Assembly: GCA_023487615.1 (NCBI GenBank)
Contig: JAMDBH010000107.1
Location: forward strand, 1 to 6,760
Direction of reading: 5' to 3'
Length of the DNA: 6,760 nt
Origin: Gammaproteobacteria bacterium
GTDB lineage: Bacteria > Pseudomonadota > Gammaproteobacteria > SURF-13
A program made the position numbers and the translations under genes. Each line of letters begins with the position of its first letter. The first letter of the stretch is position 1. Below the pieces are notes generated by a model. The model did no database searches. It was not told the DNA's origin and was given only the letters and a program-made list of their open reading frames with translations. Shown here one piece after another: positions 1-6,025 of this stretch.

Positions 1-29
1 ATGGTTATCAATTCCTAGAAATTATGAAC

Positions 30-668
30 TTAAAGGTTGGGGCTAAGTGTAGGGGGTTTGCTCGAATCCTTGTTGCGCCACACCGGGACAAACACACCCA
101 TCGAGATAATCATCTTGAGTCCCTCGTCCACGCTCATGTCCAGCTCGATCACATCGCGTTTGGGCACCATCAGAAAAAACCCGGAGGTCGGATTGGGTGT
201 GGTGGGCATGTAGACGTTGATGACCTCGTCAGCCGTCTTCGCCTGCGCCTCACCCGCAGTCACGCCGGTCTGGAACGCCACCGTCCACAGGCCGCGCCGT
301 GGATATTCGATCAGCAACACCTTGCGAAACGACTGCCCGCCCGGGGCAAACAGCGTCTCGGAGACCTGCTTGGTGCCGGAATAGATCGAACGCACCAGCG
401 GGATGCGGGCCAGCAGCCTTTCCCACACCTCGACCAGGCGGCGCCCGAAAAAATTGGCCGCGACGATGCCGGTCACAAATAAGATGGTGATCGAAAGCAC
501 GACGCCGAGCCCCGGAAGATGGAAGCCGAGCAGGGTGTCGGGGCGGTAGGCCTCGGGGAGCAACAGCAGCGTGTTGTCCATCAGGTCTACGAGCAGCGTG
601 ACGCTGAGCGGCAGCCAGACCAGAAGGCCGGCGATGAGATAACGGCGGATGGTGGACAATGAGATCAC
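30..668 (-). CDS. DUF502 family inner-membrane protein
   Basis: This is a DUF502 family membrane protein; its function is not established. With a GTG start at 668 it has 212 residues, close to the family's usual length. Two hydrophobic segments are visible at about residues 10-30 and 50-72. They are followed by the family's RIPLVRSIY motif (88-96) and, later, a conserved PTTPNPTSGFF segment. The reading frame is open upstream to an ATG at 779, but those 37 extra residues are Pro/Arg-rich and are encoded by an intergenic repeat. I therefore reject that start; a TTG three codons downstream of the GTG (659) is a possible alternative. No clear Shine-Dalgarno sequence precedes the GTG. The gene lies downstream of the FmdB-type gene on the same strand, an arrangement that in many gammaproteobacteria continues into aspS. 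If so, aspS would lie left of this window (inference). Family call is firm, start is uncertain. Confidence 0.9.
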   Translation of the reverse strand: MISLSTIRRYLIAGLLVWLPLSVTLLVDLMDNTLLLLPEAYRPDTLLGFHLPGLGVVLSITILFVTGIVAANFFGRRLVEVWERLLARIPLVRSIYSGTKQVSETLFAPGGQSFRKVLLIEYPRRGLWTVAFQTGVTAGEAQAKTADEVINVYMPTTPNPTSGFFLMVPKRDVIELDMSVDEGLKMIISMGVFVPVWRNKDSSKPPTLSPNL

Positions 669-703
669 GGTTTTATATACAACGCCATAACTGTTCGACA
701 AAG

Positions 704-813
704 TTTTCCCTCCCCTCGATGGGGGAGGGCGAGGGTGGGGGTGGGTACAGCGCCTTGTACATAGCCTCTTCACCCCCATCCCAACCTTCCCCCATCAAGG
801 GGGGAAGGGGTGA
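704..813. repeat. Inverted pair of ~40-bp G/C-skewed intergenic repeats
   Basis: Two related copies face each other: 704-743 on the plus strand and 771-813 on the minus strand. Both carry a pyrimidine-rich arm, a central CGATGGGGGA or TGATGGGGGA core, and an end reading GGGGGTG. Each copy can fold on itself (CCTCCCC against GGGGGAGG), and the two copies can also pair with each other over about 40 bp. The 27-bp spacer contains its own small hairpin (745-760). The right copy ends exactly at the stop codon of the zinc ribbon gene. Elements of this look are scattered in many proteobacterial genomes between genes. A role in termination or mRNA stability is inferred, not shown. Confidence 0.8.
745..760. 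repeat. Small hairpin between the two repeat copies
   Basis: GTACA (745-749) and TGTAC (756-760) form a perfect 5-bp stem around the 6-base loop GCGCCT. It sits at the centre of the inverted repeat pair, so it would be the apex of a long cruciform or RNA stem. No T-tract follows, so it is not a classical terminator by itself. Confidence 0.5.
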
Positions 814-1158
814 TCAGGCGGCATCGGTAGCCGCCGCCTTGGGCTTGCTTTCCACGGGTTTGGTTTCCTTGGATTTGCTTTCCTTGGTTTCAGCCACCGC
901 CTCTATATTGGAGGGGGCCTTGGTCTCCGACTCGGCGCCGGAAGCGGGTTTGTCGGTTTCGGCCGGTTTCTTCGCGCCACCCTTGAAGTCGGACTGGTAC
1001 CAACCGCTGCCTTTTAATTGAAACGACGTCGCGGAGATCATCTTTTGCAACGCAGTCTCATTACACTCTGGACACTCGCTGAGCGGCGCGTCATTGATCT
1101 TCTGCAAGATTTCCAGTTGATGGCGGCAGGCCGAACACTGATATTCATAGATAGGCAT
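814..1158 (-). CDS. FmdB-type zinc ribbon protein
   Basis: This is a 114-residue member of the FmdB/CxxC_CXXC_SSSS putative regulatory protein family. The N-terminal zinc ribbon starts with MPIYEYQC and has two Cys pairs, C8/C11 and C29/C32, which should bind one zinc ion. The family motif SGWYQSDF follows at about 51-58. From about residue 60 to the end the protein is a low-complexity Lys/Glu/Ala/Pro tail with repeated ETK, ESK and KP motifs, probably disordered. The name derives from a proposed regulator of formamidase or amidase genes in Methylophilus, but most members have no proven function. ATG at 1158 is chosen because the ribbon begins immediately there. A sigma70-like promoter lies about 45 bases upstream, and DUF502 follows on the same strand. 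Confidence 0.9.
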   Translation of the reverse strand: MPIYEYQCSACRHQLEILQKINDAPLSECPECNETALQKMISATSFQLKGSGWYQSDFKGGAKKPAETDKPASGAESETKAPSNIEAVAETKESKSKETKPVESKPKAAATDAA

Positions 1159-1203
1159 GGTCGTTACACGGTACGCTCATAAAAGCTGCAAAATTAACCG
1201 CAT

Positions 1204-1234
1204 ATTATACGCTTACGGGGTTAAAATAGCTCAA
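1204..1234 (-). promoter_or_regulatory. Probable sigma70 promoter for the zinc ribbon-DUF502 unit
   Basis: On the minus strand a perfect TATAAT -10 box lies at 1209-1204. A partial -35 match, TTGAGC, lies at 1234-1229. The spacer of 19 bases is longer than the ideal 17. Transcription would begin near 1197 and give a leader of about 40 bases before the ATG at 1158. The -10 box is the strong evidence; the -35 is weaker. Confidence 0.55.
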
Positions 1235-1281
1235 GATTCACGCCCGTAATTCGCGGCGCGACCACAGGTACTAATACTATT

Positions 1282-3111
1282 ATGCGCGTTTCGACCACCC
1301 CTCCACCGGATGACCGGCGCGGTGACTGGAATACGATTCGCAGTCTGCTCCCTTATCTTTGGGAATTTCGCGGGCGCGCCCTGCTCGCCATGATTCTGCT
1401 TATCCTGGCCAAGGCTGCCAACGTCGGTGTCCCCTTGCTACTCAAGGAGATCGTGGATGCGCTGGATGCCAGCCAGCATGCGCTGCTGACTCTGCCGCTG
1501 ACGCTGTTACTGGGTTACGGGCTGCTGCGGCTCTCCAGTTCGCTGTTTGGCGAACTACGCGACGCCGTATTCGCCAAGGTCACCCAGCGCGCGATCCGCC
1601 GCGTCGCCCTGCGGGTGTTCCGTCACCTGCACGCACTGGCCTTGAGGTTCCACCTGGAGCGGCAGACCGGCGGCCTGTCGCGCGATATCGAGCGTGGCAC
1701 GCGCGGCATCAGCTTTCTGCTGAGCTTCATGCTGTTCAATATTATTCCCACGCTGCTGGAAATCGTCATGGTGGCGGCCATTCTGCTCGGCAAATACTCG
1801 ATCTGGTATGCCGTCGTCACCTTTATCACGCTCATCGTCTATGTCGTCTTCACACTGGTCATTACCGAGTGGCGCATGGCCTTTGTGCGCGCCAAGAACG
1901 AAATAGATTCCAAGGCCAACACGCGGGCGATAGACAGCCTCATCAACTACGAGACGGTGAAATACTTCGGTAATGAGGACTACGAAGCGCGCCGTTATGA
2001 CGAAAATCTTGCGGTATGGGAGCGCGTCTCGGTAAAAAATCAGACCTCGCTGGCGGCGCTCAATTTCGGCCAAAGCGCCATCATCGCGGTGGGCGTGACT
2101 ATGCTCATGATATTGGCGAGCCAGGAAGTCGCTGCCGGCAAACTCACCCTGGGGGATCTGGTGCTCATCAACGCCTTTCTGATTCAGATGTTCATCCCGC
2201 TCAATTTCCTGGGGTTTGTCTACCGTGAGATCAAAAACTCGCTCGCCGACATGGAGCGGATGTTCAGCCTGCTCACACAACACACCGAGGTCAAAGACAG
2301 TCCCGACGCCAAGCCGTTGGACGTTGGAACAGGAGAGTTGCGCTTTGAGCATGTGAGTTTCGGTTATGACGACAACCGGCAGATTCTCTATGACGTGGAC
2401 TTTGTCATTCCACCCGGCCGCAAGATCGCGGTGGTCGGCCCCAGCGGGGCGGGCAAGTCCACCCTCGCGAGGCTCTTGTTCCGTTTCTATGATGTGACCG
2501 GAGGACGCATCACCATCAATGGCCAGGACATTCGTGCAGTGACCCAACAGAGCCTACGCGCCGCCATCGGCATCGTTCCGCAGGATACGGTGCTGTTCAA
2601 CGACAGCATTTATTACAACATCGCCTACGCCTCGCCCGATGCCTCGCGCGAGGAAATCCTACGCGCCGCAAAGCTCGCGCACATTCATGAATTTATCGAA
2701 TCCCTGCCCAACGGTTATGACACAATGGTCGGCGAGCGCGGCCTCAAACTCTCCGGCGGTGAAAAACAGCGCGTGGCGATTGCCCGCACCATCCTCAAAA
2801 ACCCCAGGATTCTGATTTTCGACGAGGCGACTTCGGCGCTCGATTCAAAATCCGAACAGGCGATACTCGGCGCGCTCGCCGAGGTCGCCAGCGATCACAC
2901 CACGCTGGCGATCGCGCATCGCCTGTCCACCATCATTGACGCCGATCAGATCCTGGTGATGGAGCACGGCCGCATCGTCGAACGCGGCACTCACCGCGAG
3001 CTCCTTGCCAGGGGCCGGATCTACAGCCACATGTGGGCGCTTCAGGAGTCGGAGGATAGAGGACAGAAGATAGAGGATCAGGGTATTACCGCGCCGCTAT
3101 CCTTGCTATGA
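1282..3111 (+). CDS. Atm1/HMT1-type ABC half-transporter (fused permease and ATPase)
   Basis: This is a 609-residue half-transporter that should dimerise in the inner membrane and export substrate using ATP. The membrane domain covers about residues 30-320, with hydrophobic segments near 33-57, 68-90, 143-169, 173-196, 260-282 and 293-315. The segment YETVKYFGNEDYEARRYD (223-240) is a hallmark of the Atm1 subgroup. N261 and Q264 have the spacing of glutathione-contacting residues in bacterial Atm1 (alignment from memory). The ATPase domain is complete: Walker A GPSGAGKST (386-394), Q434, signature LSGGE (490-494), Walker B with D514 and E515, and H546. Atm1 relatives export glutathione-linked or metal-thiol compounds; the substrate here is inferred. 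No good Shine-Dalgarno sequence precedes the ATG. The last ~20 residues are encoded by a purine-rich repeat and are probably not part of the ancestral protein. Confidence 0.93.
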   Translation: MRVSTTPPPDDRRGDWNTIRSLLPYLWEFRGRALLAMILLILAKAANVGVPLLLKEIVDALDASQHALLTLPLTLLLGYGLLRLSSSLFGELRDAVFAKVTQRAIRRVALRVFRHLHALALRFHLERQTGGLSRDIERGTRGISFLLSFMLFNIIPTLLEIVMVAAILLGKYSIWYAVVTFITLIVYVVFTLVITEWRMAFVRAKNEIDSKANTRAIDSLINYETVKYFGNEDYEARRYDENLAVWERVSVKNQTSLAALNFGQSAIIAVGVTMLMILASQEVAAGKLTLGDLVLINAFLIQMFIPLNFLGFVYREIKNSLADMERMFSLLTQHTEVKDSPDAKPLDVGTGELRFEHVSFGYDDNRQILYDVDFVIPPGRKIAVVGPSGAGKSTLARLLFRFYDVTGGRITINGQDIRAVTQQSLRAAIGIVPQDTVLFNDSIYYNIAYASPDASREEILRAAKLAHIHEFIESLPNGYDTMVGERGLKLSGGEKQRVAIARTILKNPRILIFDEATSALDSKSEQAILGALAEVASDHTTLAIAHRLSTIIDADQILVMEHGRIVERGTHRELLARGRIYSHMWALQESEDRGQKIEDQGITAPLSLL

Positions 3112-3143
3112 TTTCTAACCTTTACTATCTTCCCTCTGTCCTC
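3059..3143. repeat. Purine-rich repeat with inverted copy across the transporter stop codon
   Basis: GAGGACAGA (3059-3067) and AGATAG (3068-3073) inside the transporter's last codons are exactly complementary to TCTGTCCTC (3135-3143) and CTATCT (3125-3130) past the stop. The right arm has a 4-base bulge (3131-3134). This gives 15 bp of stem around a loop of about 50 bases. Both arms are GAGGACAG-like tracts, which translate as SEDRGQ-type peptides, a pattern often seen at gene ends as a dispersed repeat. No T-tract follows the right arm, so a canonical terminator is not supported. Confidence 0.6.
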
Positions 3144-3172
3144 AGTCCTCAATCTTCTTCCCCCTGAACGAC

Positions 3173-3844
3173 ATGCGTCCCCCATCTCTTTCGCCCTCGC
3201 GTCTGCTGTTAGTCATCTTCCTGATCGGCTTTCTGTTGAGCTTTGTGCAGATCGGCGTACTGACCATCGCATTCGACAAGCTGGGCTTGTCGCAAGCCTC
3301 GGCCTTTCTGTTGTTGTTCGCCTCCCTCATCGGCAGCGTCGTCAATTTGCCGCTGTTCAGCATCAAGGCTGAACCCCTCGATCCTCAATTAGTGCCGGAA
3401 CCGTTCCGCGAACTGGTGCGTGATAATCTTCGCCGCTTCAAGGGCAAGACCCTGATCGCCGTCAACGTCGGCGGCTGCCTTATCCCGTTGAGTTTTTCGT
3501 ATTACCTTATGCGGAACACTCCGGTCGGCATCCTGGACGTGCTGCTCGCCACGCTGATCGTTACCGCCGTGTGCCGCACCCTCAGCAGGCCCGTGCCCGG
3601 GCTCGGCATCACCCTGCCGGTCTTCATCGCGCCCGTCACCGCGGCGGTGACCGCGTTGCTACTCGACCCCGAGCACAGCGCGCCTTTGGCATACATTTCC
3701 GGCACTTTGGGCGTGTTGATCGGGGCCGATCTGCTGCGGCTCGACAGCATTCGCAAGATGGGCTCGCCCATCGCCTCCATCGGCGGCGCGGGCAGCTTCG
3801 ACGGCATCTTTCTCACCGGTCTCGTCGCGGTGTTGCTCGCGTGA
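3173..3844 (+). CDS. DUF1614 family multi-pass membrane protein
   Basis: This is a 223-residue, very hydrophobic inner-membrane protein that I place in the DUF1614 family, which has no established function. About six or seven membrane segments are visible, near residues 11-31, 43-63, 94-113, 117-135, 144-164, 172-190 and 207-223. The strongest family marker is the C-terminal GGAGSFDGIFLTG (204-216). A polar loop at about 66-92 is rich in Pro, Arg and Asp. ATG at 3173 is the first good start after the repeat region; no clear Shine-Dalgarno sequence precedes it. It begins 61 bases after the transporter stop and overlaps the next gene by four bases, so co-transcription with the dehydrogenase is likely. 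Confidence 0.8.
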   Translation: MRPPSLSPSRLLLVIFLIGFLLSFVQIGVLTIAFDKLGLSQASAFLLLFASLIGSVVNLPLFSIKAEPLDPQLVPEPFRELVRDNLRRFKGKTLIAVNVGGCLIPLSFSYYLMRNTPVGILDVLLATLIVTAVCRTLSRPVPGLGITLPVFIAPVTAAVTALLLDPEHSAPLAYISGTLGVLIGADLLRLDSIRKMGSPIASIGGAGSFDGIFLTGLVAVLLA

Positions 3845-4683
3845 AAACCGTGCTCATCACCGGCTGCTCCAGCGGCATCGGTATGTGTCTGGCGGAAGGC
3901 TTGCGGGTGCGCGGTTATCGTGTGTTCGCTACGGCACGCAAGCCGGAGGATGTCGCGGCTCTAGCGGAGCGCGGGTTGGAGAGTCTGCAATTGGATCTCG
4001 ATGAATCCGCGTCTATTCTCGCGGCCGTCGAAACCATCATCCAACGCAGCGGCGGGCGGCTCGATGCGCTCATCAATAACGCGGCGTACGGCCAGCCTGG
4101 CGCGGTCGAGGATTTGCGGCGTGATGTGTTGCGGGCGCAGTTTGAGACCAATCTGTTTGGCTTGCTGGAACTAACCAATCAAGTCATTCCATTGATGCGC
4201 AAGCAGGGTCATGGACGGATTATCATCATCGGCTCGTTGTTGGGCTACGTCGCCATGCCCTATCGCGGCGCCTACAATGCGTCTAAATACGCCCTGGAAG
4301 GGCTTACCGATACCTTGCGTTTAGAGCTCGCTGGCAGCGAGATTTCCGTATCGCTGGTCGAACCCGGCCCGACCAAGAGCAAGTTTCGCGTCAACGCCTA
4401 TACAGCGTATAAAAAAAATATCCATCCCGAACAGAGCGCGCATCGTGAACGCTATGTCGGACTGGAGCGGCGTCTTACCAAGGCAGGCCCGGCCGCGCCC
4501 TTTACCTCCCCGCCCGAAGCAGTGTTACGCACAGTGATTCACGCCCTGGAGAGTCCCCGCCCACGCATCCGTTACTATATCGGTCTCCCCAGCCATCTAT
4601 TCGCCCTACTCAAACGCCTGTTGCCGCAACGGCTATTGGATAGTCTGTTGTCGCGCATCTCCCGCAACGAGATGCGAGAATGA
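3841..4683 (+). CDS. YbbO-like short-chain dehydrogenase/reductase
   Basis: This is a classical short-chain dehydrogenase of 280 residues, starting at a GTG that overlaps the previous stop codon (GTGA). It has the Rossmann motif TGCSSGIG (7-14), NNAAYG (79-84), N104, S132 and the catalytic pair Y145/K149 within YNASK. An EPGP segment (174-177) follows. Arg33 and Lys34 after the second beta strand suggest NADP(H) preference. The fold and the LKRLLPQRLLD C-terminus resemble E. coli YbbO, which reduces aldehydes with NADPH; the true substrate is unknown. The frame is open upstream to about 3571 inside the DUF1614 gene, but the protein fold begins at VKTVLITG, which supports the GTG. No good Shine-Dalgarno sequence is visible, so translation is probably coupled to the gene before it. 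Confidence 0.9.
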   Translation: MKTVLITGCSSGIGMCLAEGLRVRGYRVFATARKPEDVAALAERGLESLQLDLDESASILAAVETIIQRSGGRLDALINNAAYGQPGAVEDLRRDVLRAQFETNLFGLLELTNQVIPLMRKQGHGRIIIIGSLLGYVAMPYRGAYNASKYALEGLTDTLRLELAGSEISVSLVEPGPTKSKFRVNAYTAYKKNIHPEQSAHRERYVGLERRLTKAGPAAPFTSPPEAVLRTVIHALESPRPRIRYYIGLPSHLFALLKRLLPQRLLDSLLSRISRNEMRE

Positions 4684-4687
4684 AAGA

Positions 4688-4716
4688 GGGCAGTCTGCGT
4701 CCCTGCATGGCTGCCC
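4688..4716 (-). terminator. Possible hairpin terminator between the convergent dehydrogenase and EF-hand genes
   Basis: GGGCAG (4688-4693) pairs perfectly with CTGCCC (4711-4716) around a 17-base loop. Read leftward, the stem is followed by CTCTTTCA, a weakly U-rich tail, so it could end the EF-hand transcript. Read rightward there is no T-tract. The long loop and short stem keep this tentative. Confidence 0.3.
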
Positions 4717-4730
4717 GTACTACGCCGTAC

Positions 4731-5048
4731 TTAACCGGGGTTATGGAAGGACTGCTTTTTCACGTCATTGTGGAGCATTCCCTGCACATCCATATCCTTA
4801 CCAATGTGCACCGGGTCGTCACTAACCACTGAGGATTGCTTGTACTCCTGCACGCTGAGTTTACCGTCGCCATCCTTGTCGGCTTGGACAATGTCCTTAT
4901 GCAGAGTGTTTATCTTTTGATACTCTTCGGTGCTGAGAAAGCCGTTCTTGTCGGCATCCAGCAGTTGGAACTCCTTTTGAGATGCAGCGGCGAATGCCAC
5001 CCCGGAAGCGAGTACCCAGCTCGCAGCGGTCAGAATTTTTCCTTTCAT
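4731..5048 (-). CDS. Small secreted EF-hand calcium-binding protein
   Basis: This 105-residue protein has a signal peptide (basic start MKGK, hydrophobic run, likely cleavage near residues 20-22 after VAFA). The mature part is therefore expected in the periplasm or outside the cell. Two EF-hand loops are visible. Loop one has D31, D33, N35, G36, S39 and E42; loop two has D57, D59, D61, G62, S65 and E68. Both have complete calcium-ligand patterns. The last ~30 residues after the second loop are polar, include His, Asp and Met, and match no family I recognise. The ATG at 5048 is well supported by an AGGAGGT ribosome binding site. It is divergent from apaH and convergent with the dehydrogenase, so it is probably transcribed alone. 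Partner and role are unknown; calcium sensing or storage is inferred from the fold. Confidence 0.87.
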   Translation of the reverse strand: MKGKILTAASWVLASGVAFAAASQKEFQLLDADKNGFLSTEEYQKINTLHKDIVQADKDGDGKLSVQEYKQSSVVSDDPVHIGKDMDVQGMLHNDVKKQSFHNPG

Positions 5049-5053
5049 AATGT

Positions 5054-5060
5054 ACCTCCT
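5054..5060 (-). promoter_or_regulatory. Strong ribosome binding site of the EF-hand gene
   Basis: On the minus strand AGGAGGT lies five bases before the ATG at 5048. It is by far the best Shine-Dalgarno match in the window and fixes the start of the EF-hand gene. It suggests that this small protein can be made at a high level. Confidence 0.85.
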
Positions 5061-5061
5061 G

Positions 5062-5107
5062 AATGAAGTGGTTAAACAATTCCATGTAGTACTACATTCA
5101 CTTCGTT
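5062..5107. promoter_or_regulatory. Nested inverted repeats, possible operator between EF-hand gene and apaH
   Basis: The core at 5084-5097, ATGTAGTACTACAT, is a perfect 14-bp palindrome. It lies inside a second inverted repeat, AATGAAGTG (5062-5070) against CACTTCGTT (5099-5107), which matches at 8 of 9 positions. Such symmetry is typical of a site for a dimeric repressor or activator. It lies just upstream of the EF-hand ribosome binding site, so it could alternatively act as an RNA hairpin in that leader. I do not recognise the motif as a known regulator's box. Confidence 0.5.
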
Positions 5108-5139
5108 AGATATCAGCGTATTACGCGAGTTCCATTTAC

Positions 5140-5169
5140 CTGAAATTTTTCGCTGTGCATGATTGTAAT
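5140..5169 (+). promoter_or_regulatory. Possible promoter of apaH
   Basis: CTGAAA (5140-5145, four of six matches to TTGACA) is followed after 18 bases by TGTAAT (5164-5169, five of six matches to TATAAT). Transcription would start near 5176, giving a leader of under 20 bases that holds GAGGA (5182-5186) before the ATG at 5193. ATTGTAA occurs twice here, at 5162-5168 and 5173-5179, eleven bases apart. Confidence 0.4.
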
Positions 5170-5192
5170 GAAATTGTAAATGAGGAATCCCT

Positions 5193-6020
5193 ATGACGAT
5201 TTACGCAATCGGCGATGTGCAAGGTTGTTTTGACGAGTTGCAGGCGCTGCTGAAGCAGATCGATTTTCACCCTGGGCGCGATCATCTATGGTTCACGGGA
5301 GATTTGGTTAATCGCGGTCCGAAGTCATTGCAGGTGCTGCGCTTTGTCAAAGGCCTGGCGGGTGACGTCGTGACGGTGTTGGGCAATCACGATCTGCATC
5401 TGCTCGCGGTGGCGGAGGGTAGTGATCGCTACCGCTACAACGATACCTTTGATGACGTGCTGAATGCGCCGGACGGCGATGAGCTGTTGGATTGGCTGCG
5501 GCGCCGGCCGTTGCTGCATCATGATGCCAAGCTGGGTTATACCCTGGTACATGCCGGCCTTCCCCCGCAGTGGGATTTGGCGCAGGCCGAGGCATGCGCC
5601 GCAGAGGTAGAGGCGGTGCTGAGGGGACGGCGCTATGGCGAGTATTTCGAGCATATGTACGGAAATCAACCCGAACTCTGGTCGGACGATCTCACGGGTT
5701 GGGAGCGGCTGCGTTTCATCACCAATTGCTTTACGCGCCTGCGTTATTGCGATAAGGATGGGCGGCTTGCTCTGGAAGAAAAAGGCGCGCCGGGCAGCCA
5801 GACCGATGGCTATCTGCCCTGGTTCGCGGCGCCGGGGCGGCGCAGCGCCGGCCTAAATATCATTTTCGGCCACTGGTCCATGCTCGGCGAATACACCGGT
5901 CCCGGAATCTATCCGCTCGATACCGGTTGCGTGTGGGGCGGGAGTTTGACCGCGCTGAGATTGGATGGAGAACCGCGCTGGTACCGCATACCTTGCCCGC
6001 AATTTTCCGAGCCTGACTGA
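5193..6020 (+). CDS. apaH: Symmetrical bis(5'-nucleosyl)-tetraphosphatase ApaH
   Basis: ApaH hydrolyses diadenosine tetraphosphate (Ap4A) to two ADP in the cytoplasm. It thereby controls levels of this stress-linked dinucleotide and NpnN-type RNA caps. The 275-residue length fits the family. The metallophosphatase motifs are present: GDVQGC (7-12), GDLVNRGP (36-43), GNHD (64-67), HAG (120-122) and FGHW (225-228), plus the C-terminal LDTGCVWGG. D8, D37, N65, H66, H120 and H227 are the expected metal or catalytic residues. Gln10 stands where E. coli has a metal-ligand His; I recall the same Gln in Pseudomonas ApaH, so this is a known variant and not a sign of decay. GAGGA six bases before the ATG supports the start. 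The usual ksgA-apaG neighbours are absent; here apaH is divergent from the EF-hand gene. Confidence 0.96.
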   Translation: MTIYAIGDVQGCFDELQALLKQIDFHPGRDHLWFTGDLVNRGPKSLQVLRFVKGLAGDVVTVLGNHDLHLLAVAEGSDRYRYNDTFDDVLNAPDGDELLDWLRRRPLLHHDAKLGYTLVHAGLPPQWDLAQAEACAAEVEAVLRGRRYGEYFEHMYGNQPELWSDDLTGWERLRFITNCFTRLRYCDKDGRLALEEKGAPGSQTDGYLPWFAAPGRRSAGLNIIFGHWSMLGEYTGPGIYPLDTGCVWGGSLTALRLDGEPRWYRIPCPQFSEPD

Positions 6021-6025
6021 ATGCC

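Noticed and set aside
665..688. Seven-codon leader reading frame (ATG at 688, minus strand) whose TGA overlaps the DUF502 GTG
   Set aside because: The layout would suit translational coupling, but there is no ribosome binding site at a usable distance before this ATG. Such a short frame is easily due to chance.
669..779. Longer DUF502 reading frame starting at ATG 779
   Set aside because: The extra 37 residues are encoded by the intergenic repeat pair and are Pro/Arg-rich. The family fold begins at the GTG at 668, and the resulting length fits.
1222..1279. Rightward promoter for the ABC transporter (TAAAAT at 1222-1227 or TAATACTAT at 1271-1279)
   Set aside because: Neither has a convincing -35 box at a proper distance, and the second is only a few bases from the ATG. 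A promoter must exist nearby, but I cannot place it.
1555..2547. Long open frame on the minus strand opposite the ABC transporter
   Set aside because: It is a shadow of a GC-rich coding region. It shows no domain and is His/Arg/Gln-rich, while the plus strand encodes a complete conserved transporter.
3571..3840. Upstream extension of the dehydrogenase frame into the DUF1614 gene
   Set aside because: These 90 residues are Arg/His-rich out-of-frame translation of DUF1614. The Rossmann fold starts at the GTG at 3841.
5107..5146. Leftward promoter for the EF-hand gene (TAATAC at 5123-5118 with ATTTCA at 5146-5141, or TATCTA at 5112-5107)
   Set aside because: Each box matches the consensus at only three of six positions, too weak to list as a feature.
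5193..5230. ApaH Gln10 in place of the metal-ligand His as a sign of an inactive enzyme
   Set aside because: GDVQGC or GDLQGC is, as I recall, common in ApaH of Pseudomonas and relatives, and all other catalytic motifs are intact.
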